From an uncultured Francisella sp. (GTDB lineage: Bacteria; Pseudomonadota; Gammaproteobacteria; Burkholderiales; Neisseriaceae): a stretch of 33,861 bases of DNA. Both the position numbers and the translations under genes were made by a program. A model generated the notes under the pieces. It was not told the DNA's origin. It made no database searches and saw nothing but the letters and a program-made list of their open reading frames with translations. Of the stretch, positions 7,685 through 16,802 are shown one piece after another. The DNA lies in the NCBI GenBank assembly GCA_943914555.1, contig CALUCM010000015.1:1-33861 (forward strand), given 5' to 3'. Numbering within the stretch: position 1 is the first letter of the stretch; each line of letters starts with the position of its first letter.

Positions 7685-8824
7685 TTATAGGCTGACACTC
7701 TGGTACCTTCCGTCCATATTTCTTTTGATGAGACCACCCAACTCTAAGGCAAGTAAAATACTTTGCACTTGTTCATTTTCTAATTTTAGTTGTAGGCAGA
7801 TTTCATCTGGATGTAATAGTTGATTACTAAGTAGCGATATGATTTTTTGTGCATGACTGTCTTGTGTCAGCCAATTTGGTGGGGTAGGTGAGTCTGTTAA
7901 GATGGGCGGTGATAAAGCTTGACTTTGAGATTGATAGTCCTCACTGATTTCTTCGCTGGATTCAACTAGCTTGGCTCCTTGTTTGATTAAATGATGACAT
8001 CCTTTTGCTTGTGGACTAAAAATGGATCCAGGAAACGCCATCACGTCTTTGCCTTGTTCAATAGCCAAACGAGCAGTGATTAGTGAACCTGAGCGTAAAG
8101 AGGCTTCGACTACCACAGTAGCTAAAGATAATCCAGCAATAATACGGTTACGGATAGGAAAATTAGCAGCATTTGCCCTAGTGCCTAAAGGAAATTCAGA
8201 GATGAGAAGCCCTTTTTCAGCGATGTGATGGGCCAAATTTAAATGATGTTTGGGATATACAATATCGATACCAGTTCCCAAAACGGCAATCGTTCCACCT
8301 GATTGTTTTAAGGCCCCTTCATGCGCTGCGCCATCAATACCTGAAGCCATACCAGAAACAATGCAGAAATTTTGGGCGCTTAAATTTTCTGCTGTCTGTT
8401 TGGCAATGGTCAATCCTTGTGGAGTGGCTTGACGGCTACCAACAATTGCTATTTTTTGGGGGGTAAGCAAGCGCAAATCCCCCTTTAGAAATAACACAGG
8501 AGGAGGGTGATGAATTTCACTTAAGCACAACGGGTAATCATCATCAAGCAAAGTGAGAATATGGCAGTTCTTTTCTTTATTGAGCCAGACGAGTGCTGGC
8601 TCCACCATTGTTGTCAGTATCTGCGGACTATTCCAGTGCGGCTGAACCTGATTGGGTTTGTCAAGCAAAGGACGTACAGCAGAAAAAGGGGTATCTAAGA
8701 TTTGTTGTGGATGTTGCCAATGGTTGATTAAGCGCAGAAAGCTTACTATCCCTAAATAAGGGGTAAAAGCCAACTGTAAATAACTTTTTAACTCAGCTTG
8801 CGTCAACATGGACGACTGATTCAT
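7685..8824 (-). CDS. dprA: DNA-processing protein A
   Basis: DprA binds incoming single-stranded DNA and loads RecA during natural transformation. The product is 379 residues, normal for the family. An N-terminal SAM-like helical region is followed by the Rossmann fold (KIAIVGSRQATPQG, residues 124-137; VSGMASGIDGAAHEGAL; FPIRNRIIAGLS; EASLRSGSLITARLA) and by a C-terminal winged helix from about residue 320 (LHPDEICLQLKLENEQVQSILLALELGGLIKR split across the domain). Its ATG follows the stop codon of the upstream secreted-protein gene directly (TAAATG), with no own ribosome binding site, so translation is probably coupled. No other competence genes are in the window. Confidence 0.95.
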   Translation of the reverse strand: MNQSSMLTQAELKSYLQLAFTPYLGIVSFLRLINHWQHPQQILDTPFSAVRPLLDKPNQVQPHWNSPQILTTMVEPALVWLNKEKNCHILTLLDDDYPLCLSEIHHPPPVLFLKGDLRLLTPQKIAIVGSRQATPQGLTIAKQTAENLSAQNFCIVSGMASGIDGAAHEGALKQSGGTIAVLGTGIDIVYPKHHLNLAHHIAEKGLLISEFPLGTRANAANFPIRNRIIAGLSLATVVVEASLRSGSLITARLAIEQGKDVMAFPGSIFSPQAKGCHHLIKQGAKLVESSEEISEDYQSQSQALSPPILTDSPTPPNWLTQDSHAQKIISLLSNQLLHPDEICLQLKLENEQVQSILLALELGGLIKRNMDGRYQSVSL

Positions 8825-9928
8825 TTAATAAATAATATTAAAATCCCTGCTATCGGGAAAATCTTCTAAATCCTTCTGTGAGGAACCATAAGCAACGCTG
8901 CCTACTTTAATGGCTAGTTCGGTATCATGTTCTAAAACTAAAGCATAGGCAGCATGTTCTATGCTATGGTAGACAATGACTTTACCAAGTCGGTTCACGG
9001 GAAAGGCCAAATCTTTGAGAGCTAATTTATTATGACGATTTGCTTCAACAAAAAGCTGATTGCTAGGTTTGTCATAGATAAATAAAATTGCTCCATCTTT
9101 TAAGCCATCTGCAGCCCCCTTATTGAGCAGTACAGTTTCAAAACGACCAATTTCCTGATCATCTAGATGACTAAATACGTGGATGACCTGTGCTTTAAAA
9201 TTATTTGCCATGGTATGAGGCACAAATTTACCATGAGTAGGACACTGATCTGGTACCCACAAAAGCCGATCTCCCTCACTAATTTCTGATAATACTTTTG
9301 TAAGTTCTAACGGCGTTGCTAGTTGGGTTGGATTTTTAAATAAGGAGGGTAGTTTCAGACCAAAAATTTTGGAAGTGCTATAACGCTCATCTTTTGGCAG
9401 ATATTTCTGGGCGCGTTTATCGCGTACAATGACCCTACTACTATCGCGAGGGCCGATAGTTTTGGCTTCTCCAGTATAGACTGCTTCTATTCCTAAGGAT
9501 TGGTGGGTAGTAGGGTCAACTACTTCTTGGCCAAGACGATAAATTAAATAGCGACCAGTCTTATGGAGATTTCTGGCGTATACACGATCGCCTACTTTGT
9601 ATAGTAAAGAACCTTGTGCATTGCGTATTAATCTTGGTGCATGTGTTATCTCTTGAATAGACAAAATCTCTGGATAATTTAATAGCGAATTTAATACATT
9701 GACTGGTAAGTGCCATTGTTTTTTTGTGTCTGATGTTTCTATTTTAGGAGTTAGCTTAATCACTTGCTGCGAGAAAGGAGCTTGCCCTGGTAATGCTGTT
9801 GGAGATGTAGTTTGCTGCAGCTCATGCTTGGGATAATGGCTTTGATGCTGGTGTAAATAATAAGGGCTCGCCCATGCAGTAGAAGAGCAAATAATAAGGC
9901 AGCTGGTAAGAGACAGAATTGATTTCAC
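8825..9928 (-). CDS. Exported protein related to the LysM-domain protein next to dprA/def; LysM not recognisable
   Basis: I place the start at GTG 9928 because AGGAGA lies 9 bases upstream and the product then begins with a clean signal peptide (MKSILSLTSCLIICSSTAWA/S). The usual betaproteobacterial gene at this spot encodes an exported protein with a LysM near residue 40 (motif GDTLW) plus a long C-terminal domain. Here the C-terminal domain is visible (APRLIRNAQGSLLYKVGDRVYAR, a YLIYRLGQEVVDP segment, FETVLLNKGAADGLKDGAIL), but the N-terminal part, roughly residues 21-75, is rich in His, Gln, Pro and Thr and shows no LysM. It heads the operon with dprA and smg. Envelope or peptidoglycan association is inferred from the family. 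Confidence 0.8.
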   Translation of the reverse strand: MKSILSLTSCLIICSSTAWASPYYLHQHQSHYPKHELQQTTSPTALPGQAPFSQQVIKLTPKIETSDTKKQWHLPVNVLNSLLNYPEILSIQEITHAPRLIRNAQGSLLYKVGDRVYARNLHKTGRYLIYRLGQEVVDPTTHQSLGIEAVYTGEAKTIGPRDSSRVIVRDKRAQKYLPKDERYSTSKIFGLKLPSLFKNPTQLATPLELTKVLSEISEGDRLLWVPDQCPTHGKFVPHTMANNFKAQVIHVFSHLDDQEIGRFETVLLNKGAADGLKDGAILFIYDKPSNQLFVEANRHNKLALKDLAFPVNRLGKVIVYHSIEHAAYALVLEHDTELAIKVGSVAYGSSQKDLEDFPDSRDFNIIY

Positions 9929-10042
9929 TTTTAAATTTCTCCTGACAGACAATGCGAAACGATGTGCATGGACAACAAACCACAGTGTTAAAGCTCCTAT
10001 TGTGGCTTTTGGGCTATTTGAGTTTGAGCCAGCCTCCTATCC

Positions 10043-10070
10043 ATTGTACCATTAGTTTCTGCGGTATAAA
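10043..10070 (-). promoter_or_regulatory. Candidate promoter of the exported protein-dprA-smg operon
   Basis: On the minus strand TACAAT (10043-10048), preceded by TGG as an extended -10, lies 16 bases from TTTATA (10065-10070). It is about 115 bases ahead of the GTG at 9928. On the plus strand TATAAT at 10072-10077 may serve def, with no good -35. Confidence 0.5.
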
Positions 10071-10114
10071 GTATAATCTTTAAAAAATCTTAAAACATTT
10101 TGATGGGAAGTGTC

Positions 10115-10627
10115 GTGGCGATTTTACAAGTTCTACAATATCCTCATGAGAATCTGCATAAAATGGCAGAACCAGTGTTAAACATTAGTGATGACATTAA
10201 AAAGCTGGTACAAGATATGTTTGAAACTATGTATGCACTTAATGGAGTGGGATTGGCAGCAACTCAAGTAGATCAACATGTGCGTGTGGTGGTGATTGAT
10301 ATCTCTGAAGAACGAAACCAACCCATTGTGTTGATTAACCCAGTTATTACTGCACAAGAAGGTATGGTGCAGAGTGAGGAGGGTTGTTTATCTTTGCCTG
10401 GTATTTATGAAACTGTAACCCGCGCAGAAAGAGTCAAAGTCACGGCCGTAAACCTTGATCAAGAAACTTTTTCTTTAGAGGCTGATGGCTTACTGTCTAG
10501 ATGTATTCAGCATGAACTTGATCACTTACAAGGCAAGGTATTTGTGAATTATTTGTCTCGTCTGAAGCAAAACCGCATTAAGACAAAATTAATCAAACAA
10601 TCAAAAATAAGAGAAAAAGCACAATGA
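10115..10627 (+). CDS. def: Peptide deformylase
   Basis: This metalloenzyme removes the formyl group from nascent proteins. All three motifs are present: GVGLAATQV (residues 44-52), EEGCLSLPG with Cys91, and QHELDHLQG with His133, Glu134 and His137, the metal ligands and catalytic base. I favour GTG 10115, which gives the family-like start (M)AILQVLQYP and lies 4 bases after GGGAAG; ATG 10103 would add four residues and has no ribosome binding site. The protein is then 170 residues, the normal size. The stop overlaps the fmt start (ATGA), so the formylation and deformylation enzymes are made together. Confidence 0.96.
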   Translation: MAILQVLQYPHENLHKMAEPVLNISDDIKKLVQDMFETMYALNGVGLAATQVDQHVRVVVIDISEERNQPIVLINPVITAQEGMVQSEEGCLSLPGIYETVTRAERVKVTAVNLDQETFSLEADGLLSRCIQHELDHLQGKVFVNYLSRLKQNRIKTKLIKQSKIREKAQ

Positions 10628-11547
10628 AGACTATTTTTGCTGGAAGCCCGCATTTTGCTGCCTATATGTTGCAAGCCCTTTTAGACAATAATATAGAAGT
10701 AGTGGCTGTGCTGACACAACCAGATAAGCCAAGGGGCCGAGGTCTAAAGCTTAAAGCCAATGAAGTTAAAACCCTAGCGTTAGATAAAGGGCTGCCTGTT
10801 TTACAACCTTCTTCTTTAAACTCCGATATATTATTTGAGCAACTTTGTTCCTATCAACCAGAAATAGTGGTGGTTGCAGCTTATGGGCTGCTTATCCCCA
10901 CAGCTTTACTAAAATTACCAGAGCAAGGTTGTATTAACATCCATACCTCACTATTACCACGTTGGCGAGGAGCAGCTCCTATTCAGCGAGCCATCGAAGC
11001 AGGCGATGCGATCACGGGAGTGAGTGTGATGCGTATGAATGAAGGCTTAGATACAGGAGAGATACTCATGCAACAGTCTTTAGCCATTCATCCGCAAGAA
11101 ACAGCTGCTAGTTTGCAAGAACGCCTGCAAGTACTGGGGGCAGAACTTATGATACGTACTTTAGGTGAATTACCTGTAATTAAGGCCACGGTTCAAGATG
11201 AGGCAGAGGCCTGTTATGCTTATAAGATCAGTAAACAAGAAACAGTGATTGATTGGCAATTGCCTGCAGTGCAACTAGAACGAAAAATCCGTGCTTTTAA
11301 TCCAGTACCCGTCATGCGCTGCATATGGAGGGGGCGTCTGCTTAAGATTTGGCAAGCCATAGCAGTTAGTAATGAGGAGAAAGCTTCCCCGGGACAAATT
11401 ATTTCTGTTTCTCAAGAAGGAATATTGGTTGCTAGTGGTGAAGATGCTTTATTGATTAAAGAATTGCAACTTGCTGGAGGCAAGCCACAATCAGCTGCAA
11501 TGTTTATTCAAGGGCATCAAGAGATGATTCGTTCACATTTTGATTAG
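10624..11547 (+). CDS. fmt: Methionyl-tRNA formyltransferase
   Basis: Formylates the initiator Met-tRNA using 10-formyl-tetrahydrofolate. The product has 307 residues. The N-terminal domain shows the folate site (INIHTSLLPRWRGAAPIQ, with Asn105 and His107) and Asp143 in NEGLDTGEI, matching the catalytic Asn/His/Asp set of E. coli Fmt. The C-terminal beta-barrel starts near residue 205 and includes KIRAFNPVP, typical of the family. The gene overlaps def by 4 bases and is followed after 10 bases by rsmB. Confidence 0.97.
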   Translation: MKTIFAGSPHFAAYMLQALLDNNIEVVAVLTQPDKPRGRGLKLKANEVKTLALDKGLPVLQPSSLNSDILFEQLCSYQPEIVVVAAYGLLIPTALLKLPEQGCINIHTSLLPRWRGAAPIQRAIEAGDAITGVSVMRMNEGLDTGEILMQQSLAIHPQETAASLQERLQVLGAELMIRTLGELPVIKATVQDEAEACYAYKISKQETVIDWQLPAVQLERKIRAFNPVPVMRCIWRGRLLKIWQAIAVSNEEKASPGQIISVSQEGILVASGEDALLIKELQLAGGKPQSAAMFIQGHQEMIRSHFD

Positions 11548-11557
11548 GAATCGACAA

Positions 11558-12802
11558 TTGGCGCAAAAAGATATTCAAAGGCGTGCTATAACGCTTTTGA
11601 AAAGAGTATTTCATGGAGCTTCTTTGACTGAACCAATAGAGATGGATGAAAGGGGCCTAACCAGGGATAGAGCTATCTTACGCGAAACAGTGTACGGTGT
11701 GTTGCGTCATTATCAAACACTTGCTTGTCTTTTATGCCAATATACTTACAAACCGATTCCTTCAGCAGATATTCGTTTTTTGCTTTTAGTTGCCTTCTAT
11801 CAATTAGGCTTCATGCATATTGCTGCTTATGCAGTTGTTAATGAAGCAGTGTCTTTGGCTAGTGACTACAATAAAGGAGCATATAAGAAATTAGTTAATG
11901 CAGTTTTACGTCATTATTTGCGTGATGGACAAAAATCATTGATTTTTTCTGAAAATGAAGAAGCCCGTTACAATCTGCCTTTATGGTGGGTGAAACGTCT
12001 GCAGCAAGATTATCCAAGGTATTGGCAAGAGATTATAAAAGCATATGCTTTGCACCCACCATTAACCCTACGCTTGAATCAAAGGAGGAACAATCAACAA
12101 AGCTATTGTCATTTACTTGAAAAAGAAGAGATAGCGGCTTTTTGGCTAAGCGAGACAACTGTGATTTTGGCGGAGCCCAGACCAGTCACTGATATTCCAG
12201 GATTTAAAGAAGGATTAGTGTCATTGCAAGATGCAGGTGCTCAACAAGCGGCTTTATTATTAGGAGTACGAGCAGGAGCTCGAGTTTTGGATGCCTGCGC
12301 TGCACCAGGAGGTAAAACGACACATCTTCTGGAATTAAGTGACTGCGATTTATTAGCGCTAGATATTGATCCTGTTCGTTTAGACAAAGTAGCTGCTAAT
12401 TTGGAGCGCTTACATATGCAAGCCAGTTTAAAGGTAGCAAATGCCGCATATGTGCATGACTGGTGGGATGGTAGATATTTTGATTATATCTTGGCTGATG
12501 TGCCCTGTACTGGTAGCGGGGTTGTGAAACGTCACCCTGATATCCGTTGGCTACGACGTGAATCTGATGCAGCTAAAACAGCGCAACAGCAATTTTATTT
12601 GCTTGAAGGGCTATGGCAGACTTTAGCCAAACAAGGATGTATGCTTTTTTCAACTTGTTCTATTTTTCAGGAAGAGAATCAGCAGCAATTAAAGCGCTTA
12701 TTGGCTCGTTATGATGATGCTTACTGTGAAGGTCAGTGGCAATTATTACCCAATGAGGAGCAAGATGGGTTTTATTATGCACTTTTGCGTAAACTAGGGT
12801 AG
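11558..12802 (+). CDS. rsmB: 16S rRNA (cytosine-967-C5)-methyltransferase
   Basis: RsmB methylates C967 of 16S rRNA. I chose TTG 11558 since AGGAA (11546-11550) sits 7 bases ahead; the frame also has a TTG at 11540, overlapping fmt, without such a site. The product is then 414 residues. An N-terminal NusB-like RNA-binding domain (to about residue 135) precedes the Rossmann methyltransferase: AdoMet site DACAAPGGKTTHLLEL, DVPCTGSG with Cys317 and FSTCSIFQEEN with the nucleophile Cys367. It lies between fmt and the ntrY-like gene; a DUF4390 gene often found at this junction in Betaproteobacteria is absent. Confidence 0.95.
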   Translation: MAQKDIQRRAITLLKRVFHGASLTEPIEMDERGLTRDRAILRETVYGVLRHYQTLACLLCQYTYKPIPSADIRFLLLVAFYQLGFMHIAAYAVVNEAVSLASDYNKGAYKKLVNAVLRHYLRDGQKSLIFSENEEARYNLPLWWVKRLQQDYPRYWQEIIKAYALHPPLTLRLNQRRNNQQSYCHLLEKEEIAAFWLSETTVILAEPRPVTDIPGFKEGLVSLQDAGAQQAALLLGVRAGARVLDACAAPGGKTTHLLELSDCDLLALDIDPVRLDKVAANLERLHMQASLKVANAAYVHDWWDGRYFDYILADVPCTGSGVVKRHPDIRWLRRESDAAKTAQQQFYLLEGLWQTLAKQGCMLFSTCSIFQEENQQQLKRLLARYDDAYCEGQWQLLPNEEQDGFYYALLRKLG

Positions 12803-12835
12803 TGTAGTCCAAGTATTGATCAAGAAAGACAGCGA

Positions 12836-14944
12836 ATGCTTTTAAAAAATGCATTAATTTTTTTACTGATTGTATCAGCAGTTGCCCTATATATGTTGTC
12901 AGTTGCCACGGCAAAGGCAGGAGGGGTCTCAGAACATTTTTGGTCTATCTTAGGCTTTAATATTGCCATCGTCTTTTTACTGCTTTACGTGCTAATTAAG
13001 CAATCTTGGAAGTTAAGGAATGATCTAAAACAAAAAATATATGGTGCTAAGTTAGCACAGTCTATGATTCGCCGATTCACTTTGGTAGCTGTTTTACCGG
13101 GCTTATTTTTATTTGCAGTTTCTTCTCAGTTTATTGGACATAGTATTCACACTTGGTTTGGTGATGGGACCAGAGAGGCTTTAGATCGTAGTGCCCGTCT
13201 TTCAAAGGTAGCGTTGGATAAATTTTCCGACCGCATTACCATGGATGCTAGGTTGGCAGGTTATAAAATTAAATATGGATTGCAATTGGGTCAACCCATT
13301 GGTAGCATTTTTTCAGCCATTGCCACTGATCTAGGTAAATTTGAACAGGTATCGATATTAAATATGCAAGGAGATATGTTATTTGTGAGCTCTCCCAATG
13401 GTTCGTTACCTCTTCCTTACCCAGCTAACCTAGATTGGATGACAATTCGCAGTAATCCTCTTTATACATCAGCACGAACTATTAATCAAAAACTCTATGT
13501 GGAAGTTTCAGAGCATATTTATTTGCCACAACAAGAATTTATTCTGCTATTTAGAGAAAAAGTGCCAAGCACCATTGCTACTGATGTAAAACTGATTTTA
13601 AATGCCAAAGCTAATTATGAAGAGTTAACTTATCATCAGAGAGGCTTGCAGATTATTTTGATCATCACCTTACTGGTTTCTACCTTGTTATCTATTTTTA
13701 TGGCGCTTTTGGCTTCAATCTTTTTTTCAAGGCGTTTTGTTGAACCTTTGGCCGCTCTTTCTGAATCGACTTATGCTGTTTCTCAAGGAGACTTTTCTCG
13801 TCGTAATCCAGTGTTTGGTAATGACGAGCTGGCTCAGCTATCAGAACGATTTAATAATATGACTGATCAGCTACGCAAAGAAAAGGAACATTCGGGAAAA
13901 TTATATAAGAAGCAGCAAGAAGCGCGTCGTTATTTTGAAAGTATCCTCCTTAATTTAACTACAGGTGTGATTACTTTGGATGAACAAAGTTTTATTAAAA
14001 CTTATAATGTGAGTGTAGAAAATATCTTGGGATTTTCTCTGCAACCTTATATTGGCGTACCGTGGCCAGATTGGCCAACCGAAGATATACGTGTGCGATT
14101 TCTTAAAGCATTTATTGAAAAGTTAGTTGCTCAAGTGGATGGGCCGCCGCTTGAATTTGAATACAGTGCCAATGATATGTTGAAAATTTTGCTGGGTAAA
14201 GTAGCCCATTTGGAAGTAGGGGAGGGTTTTGTATTGGTATTTGATGATGTCACTCAACTTGCCACTGCACAGAAAGAAGCAGCTTGGGGAGAGGTAGCAA
14301 GGCGCTTGGCGCATGAAATTAAAAACCCGCTAACTCCCATTCAGCTATCTGCAGAACGAGTACAAAATAGGCTAGAATCAAAACTTTCTGAAGCAGATGC
14401 CCAGCTATTACGTAAATCGACTAATACTATCGTGAAGCAAGTGATGGCTTTAAAAGAGATGGTAGAAAGTTTTAGAAATTATTCTCGCTCAGTTACCTTA
14501 AAATTAGAGCGTATTGACTTTAACGAGCTAGTTAAAGAGGTAGTAACTTTATATGAGGGTTTGGATTGTACTTTTGATATAAAGTTAGGTAAGATGAAAC
14601 TGGCTGTTAATGTGGATAGCACTTCTATTAGACAGGTTTTGCATAATATATTAAAAAACGCTTCGGAAGCGGCTTCAGCAGATGAGCACCCTCTTGTTTC
14701 CATTTGTACAAAAGCAAACAATGGGCAAGTAGATTTGTTGGTTTCTAATAATGGTCGGGCTTGTGATCCAGCAATCATTGCCCGCGCTTTTGAACCATAT
14801 GTGACTGATAAGAAAGACGGTACTGGCCTAGGCTTGTCAGTGGTAAAGAAGATTGTAGAAGAACATGGCGGCACGGTCAGCTTGGTAAATAATAAAAGTG
14901 GCATTGGCGCCACAGTGACATTAACGCTCAGTTTGATTAGTTAG
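12836..14944 (+). CDS. ntrY: NtrY-like membrane sensor histidine kinase
   Basis: A 702-residue sensor kinase. Order: two N-terminal membrane helices (about 5-25 and 38-56), a third near 80-103, a periplasmic sensor region, a fourth helix near 270-297 (ILIITLLVSTLLSIFMALLA), HAMP (about 298-350), PAS (about 370-440), HisKA with the phospho-accepting His493 in RRLAHEIKNPLTPIQLSAER, and HATPase with NILKNASEAA and GTGLGLSVVKKIVEEHGG. This is the NtrY architecture. The partner regulator starts 3 bases after its stop. In Neisseria the pair is linked to respiration rather than nitrogen; the signal here is unknown. Confidence 0.93.
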   Translation: MLLKNALIFLLIVSAVALYMLSVATAKAGGVSEHFWSILGFNIAIVFLLLYVLIKQSWKLRNDLKQKIYGAKLAQSMIRRFTLVAVLPGLFLFAVSSQFIGHSIHTWFGDGTREALDRSARLSKVALDKFSDRITMDARLAGYKIKYGLQLGQPIGSIFSAIATDLGKFEQVSILNMQGDMLFVSSPNGSLPLPYPANLDWMTIRSNPLYTSARTINQKLYVEVSEHIYLPQQEFILLFREKVPSTIATDVKLILNAKANYEELTYHQRGLQIILIITLLVSTLLSIFMALLASIFFSRRFVEPLAALSESTYAVSQGDFSRRNPVFGNDELAQLSERFNNMTDQLRKEKEHSGKLYKKQQEARRYFESILLNLTTGVITLDEQSFIKTYNVSVENILGFSLQPYIGVPWPDWPTEDIRVRFLKAFIEKLVAQVDGPPLEFEYSANDMLKILLGKVAHLEVGEGFVLVFDDVTQLATAQKEAAWGEVARRLAHEIKNPLTPIQLSAERVQNRLESKLSEADAQLLRKSTNTIVKQVMALKEMVESFRNYSRSVTLKLERIDFNELVKEVVTLYEGLDCTFDIKLGKMKLAVNVDSTSIRQVLHNILKNASEAASADEHPLVSICTKANNGQVDLLVSNNGRACDPAIIARAFEPYVTDKKDGTGLGLSVVKKIVEEHGGTVSLVNNKSGIGATVTLTLSLIS

Positions 14945-14947
14945 ATT

Positions 14948-16213
14948 ATGAAGAGTACAGATATTCTAATCGTTGATGATGAAGTAGGTATTCGCGATCT
15001 ATTGTCAGAGATTTTACAGGAAGAAGGCTATGGTGTGGCTACAGCAGAAAATGCGACAGTGGCCAGAAAAATGAGGGAACAAACACGCCCTGCCATGGTC
15101 TTGCTTGATATCTGGATGCCTGATTGTGATGGCATTACTTTACTTAAAGAGTGGTCACAAAACGGATTGCTTGATATGCCAGTAGTGGTAATGAGTGGTC
15201 ATGGCAGTATTGACACCGCAGTAGAAGCAACCAAAATCGGGGCTTTAAACTACTTAGAAAAACCAATTTCTTTGCAAAATTTACTGGAAACTGTTCGTCA
15301 AGCCATGAAAGAGAGTGGTAAGCATATTAATAGTCACTTATCGCTCTTAGACTTAGGCAAAAGCAATACGATTCAGGAGATGATCGATCATGTTACAGAG
15401 ATTGCCAAAACCGATCATAATATTTTATTAAGTGGAGAAACTGGTTCTCCTTTTGAGATTGTGGCGCGTCATTTTTGCCAGGATTTTAATTATTGGATTG
15501 ATTCCTCAAAATTAGAAAATTGGTTGGAAAATACTGTCACAGGAGGTGCCATAAAAAACGGTACTGTTATTTATCTGCAAGACATCAGTCAATATGATAA
15601 GGCCATGCAAAAAAAGCTGTTAAAAAGTATGCGCAAAAAAAAACAGTTTAATATGCGATTTATTGGCTATTTATGTAAGCCTCTTGCACAAATCTATAAT
15701 CAGTCAGAGTTTGATCTTTGCTTTATTGAAGAGCTTTCTCATGCTTTAGTGGTAATCCCTCCTTTACGTGAACAGTTGTCTGATTTGTTTTTTCTGATCA
15801 ATAAAGTGTTGGCAAAGATGGTGGAAAATAAGCAAGTAAAGATGGTGCATTTTACTCCGCAAGCGTTACAAGTTTTAGCTGGATATGACTGGCCGGGTAA
15901 TATGGATCAGCTCCATCATGTAGTTAAAAATTTGGCACTACATACTCAGGAAGGCTTGATCGAAGCCGATGATGTGGTTTGTATACTTAAACAATTTAAA
16001 ACCGAATATCGTAATGAAGCTGGATATTTTGATTTCGATCAGCCAATTCGTGAATTACGCGATGCCGTAGAAAAAAGTTATTTTGAATATCATATCAAAC
16101 AGGAAAACTTTAATTTGAGTCGGGTGGCAAGGCGAGTGGGAATGGAACGTACGCATTTGTACCGAAAAATGCAGCAATTAGGCATTAACGTTCCTCCCAA
16201 GAAGAAAAAATAA
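14948..16213 (+). CDS. ntrX: NtrX-like response regulator with degenerate AAA+ domain
   Basis: A 421-residue partner of the kinase just upstream. The receiver domain is intact: acidic pocket VDDE (residues 9-12), phospho-acceptor Asp54 in LLDIWMPD, Lys105 in YLEKP. The central sigma-54-type AAA+ domain is strongly reduced: the Walker A position reads GETGSPFE (163-170) without the Lys, the GAFTGA sigma-54 contact loop is missing, and the Walker B place reads IYLQDIS. The PPLREQLSDL segment and DWPGN motif remain. The C-terminal Fis-type helix-turn-helix (about 388-412, NLSRVARRVGMERTHLYRKM) is well kept. It should bind DNA under control of phosphorylation but not drive sigma-54 open-complex formation. 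Confidence 0.92.
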   Translation: MKSTDILIVDDEVGIRDLLSEILQEEGYGVATAENATVARKMREQTRPAMVLLDIWMPDCDGITLLKEWSQNGLLDMPVVVMSGHGSIDTAVEATKIGALNYLEKPISLQNLLETVRQAMKESGKHINSHLSLLDLGKSNTIQEMIDHVTEIAKTDHNILLSGETGSPFEIVARHFCQDFNYWIDSSKLENWLENTVTGGAIKNGTVIYLQDISQYDKAMQKKLLKSMRKKKQFNMRFIGYLCKPLAQIYNQSEFDLCFIEELSHALVVIPPLREQLSDLFFLINKVLAKMVENKQVKMVHFTPQALQVLAGYDWPGNMDQLHHVVKNLALHTQEGLIEADDVVCILKQFKTEYRNEAGYFDFDQPIRELRDAVEKSYFEYHIKQENFNLSRVARRVGMERTHLYRKMQQLGINVPPKKKK

Positions 16214-16233
16214 AATCTTCATAGAGTCTGTTC

Positions 16234-16791
16234 ATGCGAAAAGTCGCCAAAAAAAACAGTAATAAAGTGCGTATTACTGGCGGGAGTTGCCGCTCCCAAT
16301 TTATTTCTTTTCCTACTATTGCTGATTTGCGTCCCAGTACTGGCTTTATTAGAGAGAAAGTTTTTAATTGGTTAGGGCAAACGCTGACTGATCAAGTAAT
16401 TCTTGATTTGTTTGCTGGTTCTGGAGCATTTGCTTTTGAATCAGCTTCAAGAGGAGCGAAAACAGTTGTAGCAGTTGAGCATAATGCACAAGCCTGCGCT
16501 TTTTTGCTGCATAATCGTAGAAAGTTAGTTTTACCTCAGGTCATAATCAAGCAGATTGATGCACTTACCTATTTGCGACAAAAAAAGCAGGTCTTTGATT
16601 TTATTTTTTTGGATCCACCTTATCGCTGGCAGGATTGGCCACAACTATGGCAGCTATTACCCGCTTGTCTTAAAGAAAATGGTCAAGTCTATGTAGAAAG
16701 TGATCGTCAGTTAACTGTGCCATCTACTTGGCGCATTGAGAAAATGGAAAAGCATGGTATAAGCTACCTTTTGCTTGTTGCATTAAATTAG
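16234..16791 (+). CDS. rsmD: 16S rRNA (guanine-966-N2)-methyltransferase
   Basis: RsmD methylates G966 of 16S rRNA, next to the RsmB target. The 185-residue product has the family start (VRITGGSCRSQ), the RPSTGFIREKVFNWL block, the AdoMet site ILDLFAGSGAFAFESASRGA and the catalytic FLDPPY motif. Length is normal for the family. Its start ATG 16234 lies 20 bases behind ntrX, with only a weak ribosome binding site, so it may be the last gene of the def-to-rsmD run. ampG follows after 11 bases. Confidence 0.94.
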   Translation: MRKVAKKNSNKVRITGGSCRSQFISFPTIADLRPSTGFIREKVFNWLGQTLTDQVILDLFAGSGAFAFESASRGAKTVVAVEHNAQACAFLLHNRRKLVLPQVIIKQIDALTYLRQKKQVFDFIFLDPPYRWQDWPQLWQLLPACLKENGQVYVESDRQLTVPSTWRIEKMEKHGISYLLLVALN

Positions 16792-16802
16792 GGGTAAAAG
16801 GT

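Noticed and set aside
14479..14913. 144-codon minus-strand frame
   Set aside because: Fully antisense to the HATPase domain of the ntrY-like kinase; no start signal or family.
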